Assembly: GCA_964542165.1 (NCBI GenBank)
Contig: CAZITQ010000010.1
Coordinates: 13,007-77,006, forward strand
Direction of reading: 5' to 3'
DNA from: CAYTBN01 sp964542165
GTDB taxonomy: Bacteria > Myxococcota_A > UBA796 > UBA9615 > CAYRNR01
DNA: 64,000 nt
Shown here piece after piece: positions 63,941-64,000 of the stretch. A program made the translations under genes and the position numbers. How positions within the stretch are numbered: position 1 is the first letter of the stretch; each line of letters starts with the position of its first letter. The notes under the pieces are model-generated. The model did not search any database. It was not told where the DNA came from and saw only the letters and a list, made by a program, of their open reading frames with translations.

Positions 63941-64000
<60 letters not shown>

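Overview
The window is high-GC DNA from a myxobacterium-like organism (Myxococcota, formerly Deltaproteobacteria). The evidence is the mix of gene families: a TIGR02266-type PilZ protein, an AgmX/PglI-type TonB-like C-terminus, a protease with a MYXO-CTERM-like tail, a lipoprotein with MopE-like Asp/Cys repeats, two large Ser/Thr protein kinases and a TolQ/TolR/TolR motor cluster. The first 60 bases of a 16S rRNA gene end the window and carry a Nannocystis-like variant of the usual start. Two 10-N runs and three stretches of G/C homopolymer flanked by near-duplicate sequence show that this is a draft scaffold. Those junctions damage two genes (pepP and rny) and one intergenic region.

Layout. 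1-6600: the end of an unknown gene, then a proton-channel motor operon (ExbB/TolQ, two ExbD/TolR, an FHA-like/TonB-like transducer), a small exported protein, an outer-membrane barrel and a WbpD-like sugar N-acetyltransferase. 6875-11521: ftsK, lolA and rimO on the plus strand. 11523-18484 (minus): PilZ protein, a 917-residue modular lipoprotein, and a histidine kinase / response regulator / histidine kinase group. 18598-22305: a PknK-like kinase-ATPase. 22354-27454 (minus): tdh, kbl, an acyl-CoA ligase and an overlapping LpxL-like acyltransferase. 27699-31969: an exported helical protein, pepP, an nrnA-like DHH phosphoesterase and a metallo-beta-lactamase-fold hydrolase. 32092-39161: a helical protein with a strong promoter, a START-domain/HEAT-repeat pair, an M20 peptidase, two paralogous small helical proteins (one with a histone-H1-like tail) and a lipoprotein. 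39330-44992: a TPM/Tim44-like pair, a FabG-like reductase, a zinc-ribbon protein, an endonuclease/phosphatase-family protein and a GntR regulator. 45122-50831: a trypsin-like protease, a two-domain ThyX, a zinc metalloprotease lipoprotein, a small HTH protein and a FadL-like porin. 50846-55842: a kinase-HEAT protein, a glycosyltransferase and a GYF-like membrane protein. 55969-64000: smc, ftsY, zapA, a probable 6S RNA, rny, then the leader and start of an rRNA operon.

The most interesting biology is at the left end. One of the two adjacent ExbD/TolR subunits has Asn in place of the proton-carrying Asp while its partner keeps it, and the operon adds a transducer that joins an FHA-like head to a TonB-like tail. 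Other points are a histidine kinase frame with no stop before the next kinase, a second kinase whose ATPase domain has lost its motifs, the AlgP-like/mini-protein paralogue pair, and a threonine dehydrogenase lacking the structural-zinc cysteines. Promoters were called by eye, and no database search was possible.
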